NCBI GenBank assembly: GCA_039714535.1
Contig: JBDLJC010000004.1
Coordinates: 1-64,000, forward strand
Length of the DNA stretch: 64,000 bases
Direction: 5' to 3'
Origin: JAGXFP01 sp039714535
GTDB lineage: Bacteria > Desulfobacterota > Desulfobulbia > Desulfobulbales > JAGXFP01
Below are positions 23,972 to 32,727 of this stretch, in pieces. The notes beneath the pieces were generated by a model. It was given only the letters and a program-made list of their open reading frames with translations, was not told where the DNA came from and searched no databases. How positions within the stretch are numbered: position 1 is the first letter of the stretch; every line of letters starts with the position of its first letter. A program made the position numbers and the translations under genes.

Positions 23972-25573
23972 ATGAATATGCAGGCACAAGGCCCTCAATA
24001 TTTTCCGGCTCCACATGTCACGGCAGCGAACAGTTCGCTGCGGGATATTCTCATTGTTCTGTTCCGTCGAAAAAAAGAGTTTCTCCTCTTCTCCGGGGCC
24101 ATCTTTCTGAGCGTGCTCTTCTTCACGCACCTCTCCCCCGAAATCTACCAATCGGAAGCAAAGGTGCTCATCAGGGTAGGCCGCGAGAGCCTTTCCCTTG
24201 ACCCCACCATTGACGGACCGACCATACCGCTTTCCCAAAGCAGGGAGAGCGAAGTCAATTCCGAGTTGGCAATAATCAAAAGCAGACTCCTGGCGGAACA
24301 GGTTGTCGACAGCATCACGCCGGCAGCCTTTCTGGCTGGAGGAGAGCCTGAGTCAGACAGCGACGCAAGCCCAAACTTTCTCCGCACAGCGGTAGCCATC
24401 GTTAAGAAAGCCTTAAAGAGCGGGGGTTACATTTCCGGAAAAGACGAGGACCAACTTTTTGATCCCCTGAGGGAAAAAGCGATCGCCAAAATGATCAACA
24501 ACCTCAAGGTGGCAGCGGGACAGAAGAGCAACGTCATCATAGTCTCTTTCGAGGCCCCGACCCCACAGTTTGGCCGGGAAGTGCTCAACACCTTTCTGAC
24601 TCTCTATCAGGACCACCACATCCAGGTTCACAGCGCCCATGCCCCGCCCCAGTTTTTCCAGGATCAGGTCGACAACCTTTTCGTGAAACTGCAGGAAAAA
24701 GAGAATGCTCTTGAAACGTTCCGGACCACCCACAACATCGCGTCTATCGCTATCCAAAAGGAAACGCTCTTTGCCCAGATCAGCCGGGTCAAGAGCGAAA
24801 TCGCAGAAATAAACAGCCAGATAGCCGCCTCCAAGGCCCACAATGACTCCCTGGAGCAAGGACTACAGAGCCGGTCCCGGGAAGTTGAACTGGGACGGGT
24901 TGCCGGCAAAAAGAGCAGTACCTCCGATACAATTGAAGCACGCCTGTTTGATTTCCGCATAAAAGAGGCGGATCTCTCAGCCCGCTACCCGGACAACCAC
25001 AGAGAGCTCATGGAAGTGCGCGAACAGATCAGATTGGCGGAGTCGGCACTGAGCAGCGAAAAACAGAGCGATGAAGTCAGAACCGGAATTGACCCGACCT
25101 ACCAGGCAATGCAGCTCGCCCTGGAGACGGGGCGCGCCCAGCTCCAGGCCCAAATCGCCCGCCGGAAAAAGCTTGAGGAAGGCCTCAAGACCCCGAAAAC
25201 GGAACTTGCCGCCCTGATCAAGAACGAGCCGACCGAAGCGAGAATGAATCGTGATGTCAGCCTGCTGGAAGAGGAATATCTGCGGTACCGCCAGGACGTG
25301 CAGCGCACCAATATCTCCAGAGCCCTGGATCTCGGCAAGATATCCAACCTGAGCATCATTCAGCCGCCAACCATGCCTCTGAAACCGATAAAACCGAAAA
25401 AGGCCCTCAACCTCGGTCTCGGCTTTTTCCTGGCCCTCTTTGGCGGAATCACCCTTGCATTTTTTCTTGAGTATCACGATGACTCGCTGAAAACAAACGA
25501 GGACGTGGCAAAACATCTTGGTCTTCCCGTGCTGGCCTCAGTCCCCTTTGAGGAGTCCCGCCTATGTATGTAA
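23972..25573 (+). CDS. Chain-length determinant / Wzc-like inner-membrane protein without kinase domain
   Basis: Polysaccharide co-polymerase of 533 residues. Two membrane segments (about 36-54, LLFSGAIFLSVLFFTHLS; and 485-507, GLGFFLALFGGITLAFF) flank a long periplasmic coiled coil. The first has the Wzz-type lead (LRDILIVLFRRKKEF); the second is preceded by the proline-rich motif QPPTMPLKPIKPKKALNLG. The cytoplasmic kinase found in full Wzc proteins is absent; a CpsD-like protein is encoded separately at 26886. Its start may be the second ATG at 23978, which has better spacing from GAGGA. The stop overlaps the next start by 10 bases. Confidence 0.9.
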   Translation: MNMQAQGPQYFPAPHVTAANSSLRDILIVLFRRKKEFLLFSGAIFLSVLFFTHLSPEIYQSEAKVLIRVGRESLSLDPTIDGPTIPLSQSRESEVNSELAIIKSRLLAEQVVDSITPAAFLAGGEPESDSDASPNFLRTAVAIVKKALKSGGYISGKDEDQLFDPLREKAIAKMINNLKVAAGQKSNVIIVSFEAPTPQFGREVLNTFLTLYQDHHIQVHSAHAPPQFFQDQVDNLFVKLQEKENALETFRTTHNIASIAIQKETLFAQISRVKSEIAEINSQIAASKAHNDSLEQGLQSRSREVELGRVAGKKSSTSDTIEARLFDFRIKEADLSARYPDNHRELMEVREQIRLAESALSSEKQSDEVRTGIDPTYQAMQLALETGRAQLQAQIARRKKLEEGLKTPKTELAALIKNEPTEARMNRDVSLLEEEYLRYRQDVQRTNISRALDLGKISNLSIIQPPTMPLKPIKPKKALNLGLGFFLALFGGITLAFFLEYHDDSLKTNEDVAKHLGLPVLASVPFEESRLCM

Positions 25574-26871
25574 ACTTTTACAATATGAAAAAAGCCCCTT
25601 TCCACATCACGCCGGACCCGGAGTTTCTCTATCTGAGTCCGAGCCATAAAGAGGCATTAGGGGCAATCATATACTGCATCGAAAAGAGAAAGGGCTTTGT
25701 CTCCGTTTTTGGCGAGGTGGGGACCGGCAAAACCACCATTGTCCGGTCGTATCTGGCCAAAAGTGACAGAAACAGAATAAAGCCGATCTATTTGTTCAAC
25801 CCATCCGTAACGTTTGCGGAACTCCTGAAGACTGTTTTTCAGGAACTGGGGGTAGAACCGCATAATGACAGTGTATACGACATGGTGCGGCAGTTGCACA
25901 CACTTCTGATCAAGCAGTACAGACAAGGCCGTAACATCGTGCTGATCATTGACGAAGCACAGAACATGCCGGTCGCCACTTTTGAACAGTTGCGTATTTT
26001 ATCGAACCTGGAGACACCAAAGGCAAAGCTTCTGCAGATCATTCTGGTCGGCCAGCCTGAGCTAGCCGAAAAGCTGGCCGGAAAAGAACTGAGGCAGCTC
26101 AATCAGCGCCTTGCCATTCGAGCAACATTATTACCCCTTTCAGCCAAGGAAAGTCTAGATTACGTCCTCTTTCGCCTGTCAAAAGTCACACCATCGCCCC
26201 GCGACATTTTCACCACTGGAGCGCTCAAAAAAATCATAAAAGCGGCACAAGGGTTACCACGAATGCTCAACATCCTGTGCGACAATGCGCTCATTGCGGG
26301 ATTTGGCTACAAGGAAAAACGGATCACCGGCTCAATTGTCAAGCAGGTCATCGCTGATTTTGAAGGGAAAGGCCGCACGTCGTTTCTCACCTGGAAGTAT
26401 GCCTCCCTATTTGGGGCTTTTCTGCTTTCTGTAACTGCCTTGCACGAGATGCATGCATTCCTTCCCTCTACCCAATACAGTTTAGGTCTAATTGAACAAC
26501 GACCTGCAACCAGCAGGCTGGCCCAGATTGAAACAAAAGCCTTGCGGGAGCAATTGCTTCCTGCCCCAGAGATAGACCGTTCGGAAAACGTGGTAGAGAT
26601 ATCGTCTGTGCCAGAGAAGGACCATGATAACTTCGTCGTCTCCCCCCACTCCCCGATAGAGATTAAACCCGGATCAATAACACGAACAGTCAAAAGAGGA
26701 GAATATCTCTCCCAGATTTGCCTTGACATGTACGGTTTTGTCAATGGCCAGATCATTCAAGCAGTCAAGGAGAAAAACCCCCGCATCTTTGATGCCGATC
26801 TAATCTTTATCGGTGACACGATTTTTTTCCCCGAACTCTTAATAGCAGGAAGAAGACAGACGGATTCCTAA
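25564..26871 (+). CDS. ExeA-like AAA ATPase with membrane segment and C-terminal LysM domain
   Basis: ATPase of the type found in exosortase-linked exopolysaccharide loci. Residues 1-265 form the ExeA-like AAA domain: FYNMKKAPFHITPDPEFLYLS, Walker A GEVGTGKTT, Walker B VLIIDEAQNMP, sensor ILVGQPEL and the arginine-rich RQLNQRLAIRATLLPL. A membrane segment follows at about 275-295 (YASLFGAFLLSVTALHEM). The periplasmic tail ends in a LysM-like domain (TRTVKRGEYLSQICLDMYGF to IFIGDTIFFPEL), predicting binding to peptidoglycan. It overlaps the Wzc-like gene by 10 bases. Its role may be to energise or place the export machinery at the cell wall. Confidence 0.88.
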   Translation: MYVNFYNMKKAPFHITPDPEFLYLSPSHKEALGAIIYCIEKRKGFVSVFGEVGTGKTTIVRSYLAKSDRNRIKPIYLFNPSVTFAELLKTVFQELGVEPHNDSVYDMVRQLHTLLIKQYRQGRNIVLIIDEAQNMPVATFEQLRILSNLETPKAKLLQIILVGQPELAEKLAGKELRQLNQRLAIRATLLPLSAKESLDYVLFRLSKVTPSPRDIFTTGALKKIIKAAQGLPRMLNILCDNALIAGFGYKEKRITGSIVKQVIADFEGKGRTSFLTWKYASLFGAFLLSVTALHEMHAFLPSTQYSLGLIEQRPATSRLAQIETKALREQLLPAPEIDRSENVVEISSVPEKDHDNFVVSPHSPIEIKPGSITRTVKRGEYLSQICLDMYGFVNGQIIQAVKEKNPRIFDADLIFIGDTIFFPELLIAGRRQTDS

Positions 26872-26885
26872 GGAAGGTAACAACG

Positions 26886-27665
26886 ATGACCAAAATTTTT
26901 GAAGCATTAGAGTCTGCTGGCCTTGAACAGTACAACCTGCGAAAAACAGAGGAAAGGGTTGTGCCCGTTGTGCCCTATCAGCAACGGGCTGCATTAACCC
27001 CGGCACGGTACGCCGAAACAACTGTCACGCCTTCTACAGGGAAAGACGTAAGCACCGCAAGCAGCCTCTATCAGAGTATGGTTATGCTTCTTCCCGACAG
27101 GGAGAGCAGAATTGTGCAGTTCCAGGGAACCCAGCAAGGAGAAGGAACAAGCACTCTGGTACGTGAACTTGCCTGTCTTGCCGCCATAAAACTGAAAAAA
27201 AAGGTTCTGCTGCTGGACATGAACCAGATGACGCCGAACCAATGCAGTTTCTTTCATGTCCAGTCCGAGTTGCCCCCGCTTGACGTATCACACCAGGCAA
27301 GACTGACAAAGAAGGACTTTGCCAGAATTGACAAATCATCCCTCTATGTAACTCAACTGCCCGCCCGCGGCATTCCGGCCAGCATCATTTGCGAAATGCC
27401 CCAGATCGGTCCGCTGCTTGATGGTCTCAAAGAGGAATTTGAACTGGTCCTTATCGACTCGCCAGCAGCAATCAGCTGCTCCGAATATCTTCTGCTCTCC
27501 CCGAAAGTTGATGGGGTTGTTCTGGTGGTGCAGGCGGAGAAGACCCGCTGGCAGACGGTGGACAAGGTAAAAGAGCGCATTTTGGCCCAGGATGGCAACA
27601 TTCTGGGGGTTGTTCTAAATAAACGACGCTATCCGATACCCAACTTCATATACAAAAGGATCTAA
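26886..27665 (+). CDS. CpsD/CapB-like tyrosine-kinase-family protein with degenerate P-loop
   Basis: A MinD-fold partner of the Wzc-like protein, 259 residues. The expected deviant Walker A (GEGKST in active members) reads GTQQGEGTSTL here, so the nucleotide-binding lysine is missing. Walker A' is LLLDMNQMTPN, with the second aspartate replaced by asparagine, while Walker B (LVLIDSPAA) is kept. The C-terminal tyrosine cluster is reduced to two tyrosines (RRYPIPNFIYKRI). It probably still binds the Wzc-like protein, but kinase activity is doubtful. Spacing to both neighbours (14 and 15 bases) and AAGGAAGG upstream support operon membership. Confidence 0.82.
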   Translation: MTKIFEALESAGLEQYNLRKTEERVVPVVPYQQRAALTPARYAETTVTPSTGKDVSTASSLYQSMVMLLPDRESRIVQFQGTQQGEGTSTLVRELACLAAIKLKKKVLLLDMNQMTPNQCSFFHVQSELPPLDVSHQARLTKKDFARIDKSSLYVTQLPARGIPASIICEMPQIGPLLDGLKEEFELVLIDSPAAISCSEYLLLSPKVDGVVLVVQAEKTRWQTVDKVKERILAQDGNILGVVLNKRRYPIPNFIYKRI

Positions 27666-27680
27666 GAACGGAGGCCGCGT

Positions 27681-28871
27681 ATGTCTCTCTCCAGCATGTT
27701 CAAATGGTTTTATGCACCTGCAGCGCACGGACAAGAGAAGCGTACCGACAACATTTGCGGAGAAAAAGAATTTCTGCGCGTACTGGCACGGGAACGCGCC
27801 CGGGCAGAACGGAGCGCCCACCAGTTTTCCCTGATCGTCTTTGAAACCAGGTGCGGGAAACAGAGCAGCAATGTCCAAACCCATCTTCTGGATGAGTTGT
27901 GCTCACGCATGCGGACAACGGACGAAGCCGGGTGGCTCCGGCAAAACCGGATCGGGGCCATCCTGCACAATGCCACTGCCCATAACGCCTGGAGTTTCGC
28001 CAAAGACATCCAGATGTCTTTGCTTTCCGACGACACCCAACTTCTCTGCAAAGTATACAGTTACCCGCCGCCGCAAAAAAACGATACCAAGAGTGATGGG
28101 AAAGCACCTGAAAAACAGGTGGCGGAGGCCAACGCTGGGCAGCAGTTCAACCGCGACTGTTCCATAGAAGAGTTGCAGCCGCACTACACCAAAAAAATAA
28201 CCCGAAAGAAACGGTGCCTTGATCTTTTTGGCTCGCTGCTTGGCCTGATCATCCTTTCCCCGCTCTTTATGATTTTATGGTGTGTGATCAAATCTGTCTC
28301 TCCGGGGCCGGCCATTTACAGGCAGACCAGAATCGGATTGGGAGGGAGACCATTTACCTTCCTGAAGTTCCGAACCATGGCAATCGACGCCGACACTACC
28401 GATCATCGCAAGTATCTGTCCTCCTTGATCCAAGGGGAAGAAGGTCAGCAGAACTGCTCCCAGGCCATGATCAAGCTCGATGACAACAACTGCAACATAA
28501 TATTATTCGGGAAATTGATTCGAAAAACCTATCTCGATGAGCTTCCCCAGTTGTTTAACGTGCTGCTGGGCGACATGAGTCTCATCGGCCCGCGGCCACC
28601 GATACCGTACGAAGTTGAAGAATACCAGCTCTGGCACACTAACCGTTTTGATACGACACCAGGAATGACCGGTCTGTGGCAGGTCAGCGGCAAAAACAGG
28701 CTTACTTTCGACCAGATGGTCCGATTGGACATCCAGTACATCCGCAAGCAGTCCTTCTGGATGGACCTCAAAATCTTGCTCATGACCCCCATGGTCATAG
28801 CATCAGAACTCAAAAGAAGTCTGAACAAGATAGAACAACTAGGGATCGGGGCGAAAGAAATAAAGCTCTAG
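27681..28871 (+). CDS. Initiating sugar transferase with degenerate GGDEF-like N-terminus
   Basis: Transfers the first sugar-1-phosphate to undecaprenyl phosphate at the inner membrane. The C-terminal 200 residues are a bacterial sugar transferase domain: KRCLDLFGSLLGLIILSPLF (membrane segment), QTRIGLGGRPFTFLKFRTM, RKTYLDELPQLFNVLLGDMS, LIGPRPPIPYEVEEY and PGMTGLWQVSGKN. The N-terminal 130 residues (FLRVLARERARAERSAHQFS, then DEAGWLRQNRIGAILHNATA) have the pattern of a degenerate GGDEF domain lacking the GGDEF signature, perhaps a c-di-GMP- or nucleotide-sensing module. Length 396. Confidence 0.9.
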   Translation: MSLSSMFKWFYAPAAHGQEKRTDNICGEKEFLRVLARERARAERSAHQFSLIVFETRCGKQSSNVQTHLLDELCSRMRTTDEAGWLRQNRIGAILHNATAHNAWSFAKDIQMSLLSDDTQLLCKVYSYPPPQKNDTKSDGKAPEKQVAEANAGQQFNRDCSIEELQPHYTKKITRKKRCLDLFGSLLGLIILSPLFMILWCVIKSVSPGPAIYRQTRIGLGGRPFTFLKFRTMAIDADTTDHRKYLSSLIQGEEGQQNCSQAMIKLDDNNCNIILFGKLIRKTYLDELPQLFNVLLGDMSLIGPRPPIPYEVEEYQLWHTNRFDTTPGMTGLWQVSGKNRLTFDQMVRLDIQYIRKQSFWMDLKILLMTPMVIASELKRSLNKIEQLGIGAKEIKL

Positions 28872-28904
28872 TCGAGGATGATACAAACCTAAACCAGACG
28901 GATT

Positions 28905-28928
28905 TTTCCAGAAGACATTGTCTGGAAA
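28905..28928. repeat. 8-bp inverted repeat between two operon genes
   Basis: TTTCCAGA (28905-28912) and TCTGGAAA (28921-28928) flank an eight-base loop in the 108-base gap before the oxidoreductase gene. It has no T-tract and could be an mRNA-stability or partial attenuation element, or an operator. Confidence 0.4.
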
Positions 28929-28979
28929 CGGCCACAAATTTTGGAATAGATTGTCGCAAACAAAGGGGAGCTTAAAAAT

Positions 28980-30005
28980 ATGACGGCACAAAAGATCAAT
29001 ATCGCTGTTGCAGGTTGCGGCTACTGGGGACCGAATATTATCCGCAGCTTTCATTCTCTGCCAAATTGTCATGTAAAAACGGTCTGCGACATGGCAACAG
29101 AACGCCTAACCCACATCGGAAAACTATACCCGGGAACCAAAACAACATGCAGCTATGAAGAGTTATTGAAAGACAAGGACTTAGATGCCATCGCCATCGC
29201 CACACCGGTACGTTTTCACTATAAAATGGCCAAGGAAAGCCTGTTGGCCGGCAAACACACCTTCGTGGAAAAACCGATGGCCACAAGTGCAAAAGAGTGC
29301 GAAGAACTCATCCGGATTGCCAGAGAAAAGAAACTATCCCTCATGGTCGGCCATACCTTCGTCTACTCCGCGTCAGTCATGAAGATCAAGGAGATCGTAG
29401 AAGCCAGAGACCTTGGCGACGTTCTCTACATCAGCTCCCGCCGTTGCAACCTCGGCCTCTATCAGACGGACATCAATGTTGCCTGGGACCTGGCCCCCCA
29501 CGACATCTCCATTATCCTCTACATCCTCAATCAGATGCCGATAAGTGTCAACTGCCAGGGCAAGGCCCATGTGAACAAAAAAATTGAAGATGTCACCAAC
29601 ATGACTTTGAACTACAGCAACGGCGGCTTCGCCACCATTCAAAGCAGCTGGCTTGACCCCAACAAGGTCAGGGAGATGACCTTTGTGGGCAGCAAGAGAA
29701 TGCTTGTCTACAACGATCTCGAAGCCATGGAAAAAATAAAAATATATGACAAACGGGTCGAAACGCCGCCCCATTATGACACCTTTGCGGATTTCCAGTA
29801 CTCCTATCACTACGGTGATTCATACTGCCCTTATGTCAAACAGAAAGAACCCCTGCTCGTGGAAACAGCACACTTCCTCGACTGCATAAGCAACGGCCAC
29901 AAACCTTGTTCCTCGGGGAAAGAGGCCTTGGATGTTATTCAAATTCTCGAAGCTGCGTCCAAATCCCTTAAAAACGGGGGGGGGCAGATTTCTGTCGCTT
30001 CCTAG
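28980..30005 (+). CDS. Gfo/Idh/MocA family NAD(P)-dependent sugar oxidoreductase
   Basis: Oxidises a sugar nucleotide, probably at C3, to a keto-sugar. The Rossmann motif is VAGCGYWGPNIIRSF at the N-terminus; the family signature EKPMATSAKECEEL with the catalytic-region lysine is near residue 100; and DLAPHDISIILYIL carries the expected aspartate and histidine. The next two genes are an acyltransferase and a DegT aminotransferase, the same trio as WbpB-WbpD-WbpE of 2,3-diacetamido sugar synthesis, so a 3-acetamido sugar is a reasonable prediction. Length 341 is normal. Substrate unknown. Confidence 0.87.
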   Translation: MTAQKINIAVAGCGYWGPNIIRSFHSLPNCHVKTVCDMATERLTHIGKLYPGTKTTCSYEELLKDKDLDAIAIATPVRFHYKMAKESLLAGKHTFVEKPMATSAKECEELIRIAREKKLSLMVGHTFVYSASVMKIKEIVEARDLGDVLYISSRRCNLGLYQTDINVAWDLAPHDISIILYILNQMPISVNCQGKAHVNKKIEDVTNMTLNYSNGGFATIQSSWLDPNKVREMTFVGSKRMLVYNDLEAMEKIKIYDKRVETPPHYDTFADFQYSYHYGDSYCPYVKQKEPLLVETAHFLDCISNGHKPCSSGKEALDVIQILEAASKSLKNGGGQISVAS

Positions 30006-30017
30006 AGACACGATACC

Positions 30018-30512
30018 ATGCAAATAATATCATCTGATGTCCGCCTCGGCCATGACGTGAAAATCTCTGAGTTTGTCAATCTGTACGGCTGTGTGGTCGG
30101 CGACAAGACCAAAATCGGCCCATTTGTTGAGATTCAAAAAGGGGCGCGCATAGGCGCATCCTGCAAAATTTCGAGCCACACCTTTATTTGTGAAGGTGTG
30201 GCAATTGAAGACCGGGTCTGCGTCGGCCACAGCGTCACTTTCATTAACGACAAATACCCCCGTGCGACCACCAGGGATGGCCAGCTGCAAACAGAAGCCG
30301 ACTGGGTCTGCGAGACCATTCAGGTACAACAGGGGGCCTCCATCGGTTCCGGGGCGGTCCTGCTGGGAGGGATTACCATAGGAGAAAACGCGATCGTCGG
30401 CGCGGGCAGCGTTGTCACAAAAGATGTGCCGAAAAACACTATTGTGGCCGGCAATCCAGCTCGAATTTTACAACAGGCAAAGGACAATGACGATGAAAGT
30501 ACCTCTTCTTGA
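30018..30512 (+). CDS. Left-handed beta-helix acyltransferase (WbpD/FdtC-like)
   Basis: A 164-residue hexapeptide-repeat acyltransferase. Repeats of the [LIV]-G-x4 type run through it (GCVVGDKTKIGPFVEIQKGA, RIGASCKISSH, GASIGSGAVLLGGITIGENA, IVGAGSVVTKDVP), and it ends with the usual IVAGNPARIL. FINDKYPRATT resembles the loop of sugar-nucleotide N-acetyltransferases. It starts 12 bases after the oxidoreductase and overlaps the aminotransferase gene, fitting a pathway in which the aminotransferase product is N-acylated. Confidence 0.88.
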   Translation: MQIISSDVRLGHDVKISEFVNLYGCVVGDKTKIGPFVEIQKGARIGASCKISSHTFICEGVAIEDRVCVGHSVTFINDKYPRATTRDGQLQTEADWVCETIQVQQGASIGSGAVLLGGITIGENAIVGAGSVVTKDVPKNTIVAGNPARILQQAKDNDDESTSS

Positions 30513-31596
30513 TCTGAAACACCAATACGAAATCATCCAAAAGGAAGCCCTCGCTGCGATTGCCAAAGTGCTGGACTCAACATCATTTGCAGGCGGCCCC
30601 TTTGTGGAACAGTTTGAAAAACATTTCGCCGAGTTTTGTCAATGCCGGTATGCCGTCGGGGTCGGCAGCGGCACCGACGCCCTCTGGATCGCCCTGCGTG
30701 GGCTTGGGGTCGGAAAGGGAGATGAGGTTATTACCGTGCCAAACTCCTTTATTGCCACCGCAGAGGCAATCAGCCAATGCGGGGCCGTCCCCGTTTTCGT
30801 GGACATCGATGAAAAAACATACACCTTGAACCCGGCCCTGCTGGAAGCCGCCATCACCTCTCGAACCAAGGCAATCATCCCGGTCCACCTGTATGGTCAG
30901 ATGGCCGATATGGATCCCATTATGAGCATTGCCGCAAAGCACGGCCTGCAGGTTATAGAAGATGCAGCCCAGGCGCATGGGGCCGAATATAAAGGCCGGA
31001 GGGCCGGGTCCCTGGGCCGGGCCGGGTGCTTCAGCTTCTATCCCGGTAAAAATCTCGGGGCATACGGCGAGGCCGGGGCGGTAGTCACCAACGATGAGAA
31101 ACTGGCCGAACAGATGCGAATCTTTCGCGACCACGGCCAGCAACACAAATACCATCACACCGTCATCGGCTGGAATTCCCGCATGGACGGCATCCAGGGG
31201 GCCATTCTGGATGTCAAACTGAAACATCTGCCGCTCTGGAATGAGGCGCGCCGAAAAAATGCCGAACTCTACACTACTCTGCTCGCGGATATGAAGGGGG
31301 CGGTCCTGCCCCATGAAGCGGAATATGCCAGACATGTCTATCACATCTACCCGGTCCGCCTGAAAAACCGGGACCAGGTCCTCTCCCAATTAGCTGAAAA
31401 GAGCATCTCCTGCGGAATCCATTATCCGGTGCCCATCCATTTGCAACAAGCATATTCCGGTATGGGCCAGGACAAAGGGCTATTTCCAGTGACGGAAAAA
31501 TATGCCCGAGAGCAGCTCTCACTCCCTATGTTCCCGGAGTTGACCGAGCAACAGATCAGCTACGTGGTAGAGGAGATGAAACAAGTTATCAAATAA
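30493..31596 (+). CDS. DegT/DnrJ/EryC1/StrS family sugar aminotransferase
   Basis: PLP-dependent aminotransferase acting on keto-sugar nucleotides, 367 residues. The start MKVPLLDLKHQYE is typical; an ATG at 30487 is also possible but lies only two bases from the AAAGGA site. Recognisable motifs are GVGSGTDALWIALRGLGVGK, VPNSFIATAEAI, PVHLYGQMADMDP, IEDAAQAHGA, the PLP lysine in SFYPGKNLGAYGEAGAV, and FRDHGQ. It overlaps the acyltransferase by 20 bases. With the two preceding genes it should make an N-acylated amino sugar for the polysaccharide. Confidence 0.92.
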   Translation: MKVPLLDLKHQYEIIQKEALAAIAKVLDSTSFAGGPFVEQFEKHFAEFCQCRYAVGVGSGTDALWIALRGLGVGKGDEVITVPNSFIATAEAISQCGAVPVFVDIDEKTYTLNPALLEAAITSRTKAIIPVHLYGQMADMDPIMSIAAKHGLQVIEDAAQAHGAEYKGRRAGSLGRAGCFSFYPGKNLGAYGEAGAVVTNDEKLAEQMRIFRDHGQQHKYHHTVIGWNSRMDGIQGAILDVKLKHLPLWNEARRKNAELYTTLLADMKGAVLPHEAEYARHVYHIYPVRLKNRDQVLSQLAEKSISCGIHYPVPIHLQQAYSGMGQDKGLFPVTEKYAREQLSLPMFPELTEQQISYVVEEMKQVIK

Positions 31597-31666
31597 CCGG
31601 ACGGCAATAGAAGGCAATAACGGCCATGCAGGCCGCAACCAAAAGAGAGACAAAATAGTAGACCCC

Positions 31667-32710
31667 ATGCCAAACCAGGTACAGATCATAAACCCCGGCG
31701 ACTCGCCCCGGTGGGACCAGCAGATGCTCGCCACCGGCAAGGCCTCTTTTTTTCATTCAGCCGCATGGGTAGCCACGCTTTCAGAAACATACGGGTATGC
31801 GCCTTGTTACTTCGTATTAAGAACAGATGACAATAAGGTAAGAGCACTGGTGCCGCTGATGGAAGTACAGAGTTTCATTACCGGCAAGCGAGGAGTCTCC
31901 CTCCCCTTTTCAGACTACTGCGAACCTATCTGGGAGACAGCTGAAGATGCAGCCCAGCTCCTGACCTGCATCCTCAGCTATGGCAAAAAGCAGGGGTGGA
32001 AATACCTGGAGCTGCGGTCGGGCAAAAGAATGCCTGCCGGCCAGCCTGCGTCAAACACATTTTTGGGCCATACCCTGAATCTTTCCCTCGGAGAGAACGA
32101 GCTCTTTGCCTCTTTCCGGGAGAGCACCAGAAGAAATATAAAAAAAGCCGCGGCCTCCGAGGTCGTCTGCAAGACCAGCAAGAGCCTTCAAGCCATAGAG
32201 CAATTTTATGCCTTAAACTGTTTAACCAGAAAACGGCATGGTATTCCACCCCAACCCTTTTCCTTCTTCAAGAACGTCTATAAACACATCATTTCCCAGG
32301 ACAAAGGCGTCGTTGTCCTGGCCTCACACAAAAACAAAGTCATCGCCGGGGCTGTCTACCTTCATTTCGGCAGGCAGGCAATGTACAAATATGGTGCCTC
32401 AAACGGTGATTACCAGCAACTGCGGGCCAATTATCTGGTCATGTGGCAGGCAATCCAGCTCTATTGCCAAAAAGGGTTTGAATCCCTGGACATGGGAAGA
32501 ACGGACCCGAAAAACAAAGGGTTGAACCAGTTTAAAAACGGCTGGAGCCCCCGAACCCAAGAGCTGGTTTATTATAAATATTCGCTCAAAAAACCTCTTC
32601 CCCGCCAGGAGGAAAAGAACTTTCCATCCCTGAGAGAAAGGACTATGCAGCATCTGCCTGTTCCGCTCCTAAGGATGATTGGCGCCGTCGCATACAGGCA
32701 TGTTGCATAA
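31667..32710 (+). CDS. FemAB-like acyltransferase of the exosortase-linked EPS type
   Basis: A GNAT-fold, FemAB-related protein of 347 residues, common in PEP-CTERM-type exopolysaccharide loci, where its substrate is unknown. Motifs include FFHSAAWVATLSETYGYAP near the N-terminus, LPFSDYCEP, the central ESTRRNIKKAA, and the C-terminal CoA-domain-like RANYLVMWQAIQLYCQKGFE, SLDMGRTDPKNKGLNQFKNG. No signal peptide. The start ATG has little Shine-Dalgarno. It precedes the deacetylase by 17 bases. Confidence 0.85.
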   Translation: MPNQVQIINPGDSPRWDQQMLATGKASFFHSAAWVATLSETYGYAPCYFVLRTDDNKVRALVPLMEVQSFITGKRGVSLPFSDYCEPIWETAEDAAQLLTCILSYGKKQGWKYLELRSGKRMPAGQPASNTFLGHTLNLSLGENELFASFRESTRRNIKKAAASEVVCKTSKSLQAIEQFYALNCLTRKRHGIPPQPFSFFKNVYKHIISQDKGVVVLASHKNKVIAGAVYLHFGRQAMYKYGASNGDYQQLRANYLVMWQAIQLYCQKGFESLDMGRTDPKNKGLNQFKNGWSPRTQELVYYKYSLKKPLPRQEEKNFPSLRERTMQHLPVPLLRMIGAVAYRHVA

Positions 32711-32727
32711 AACAGAGGTAAATAATC

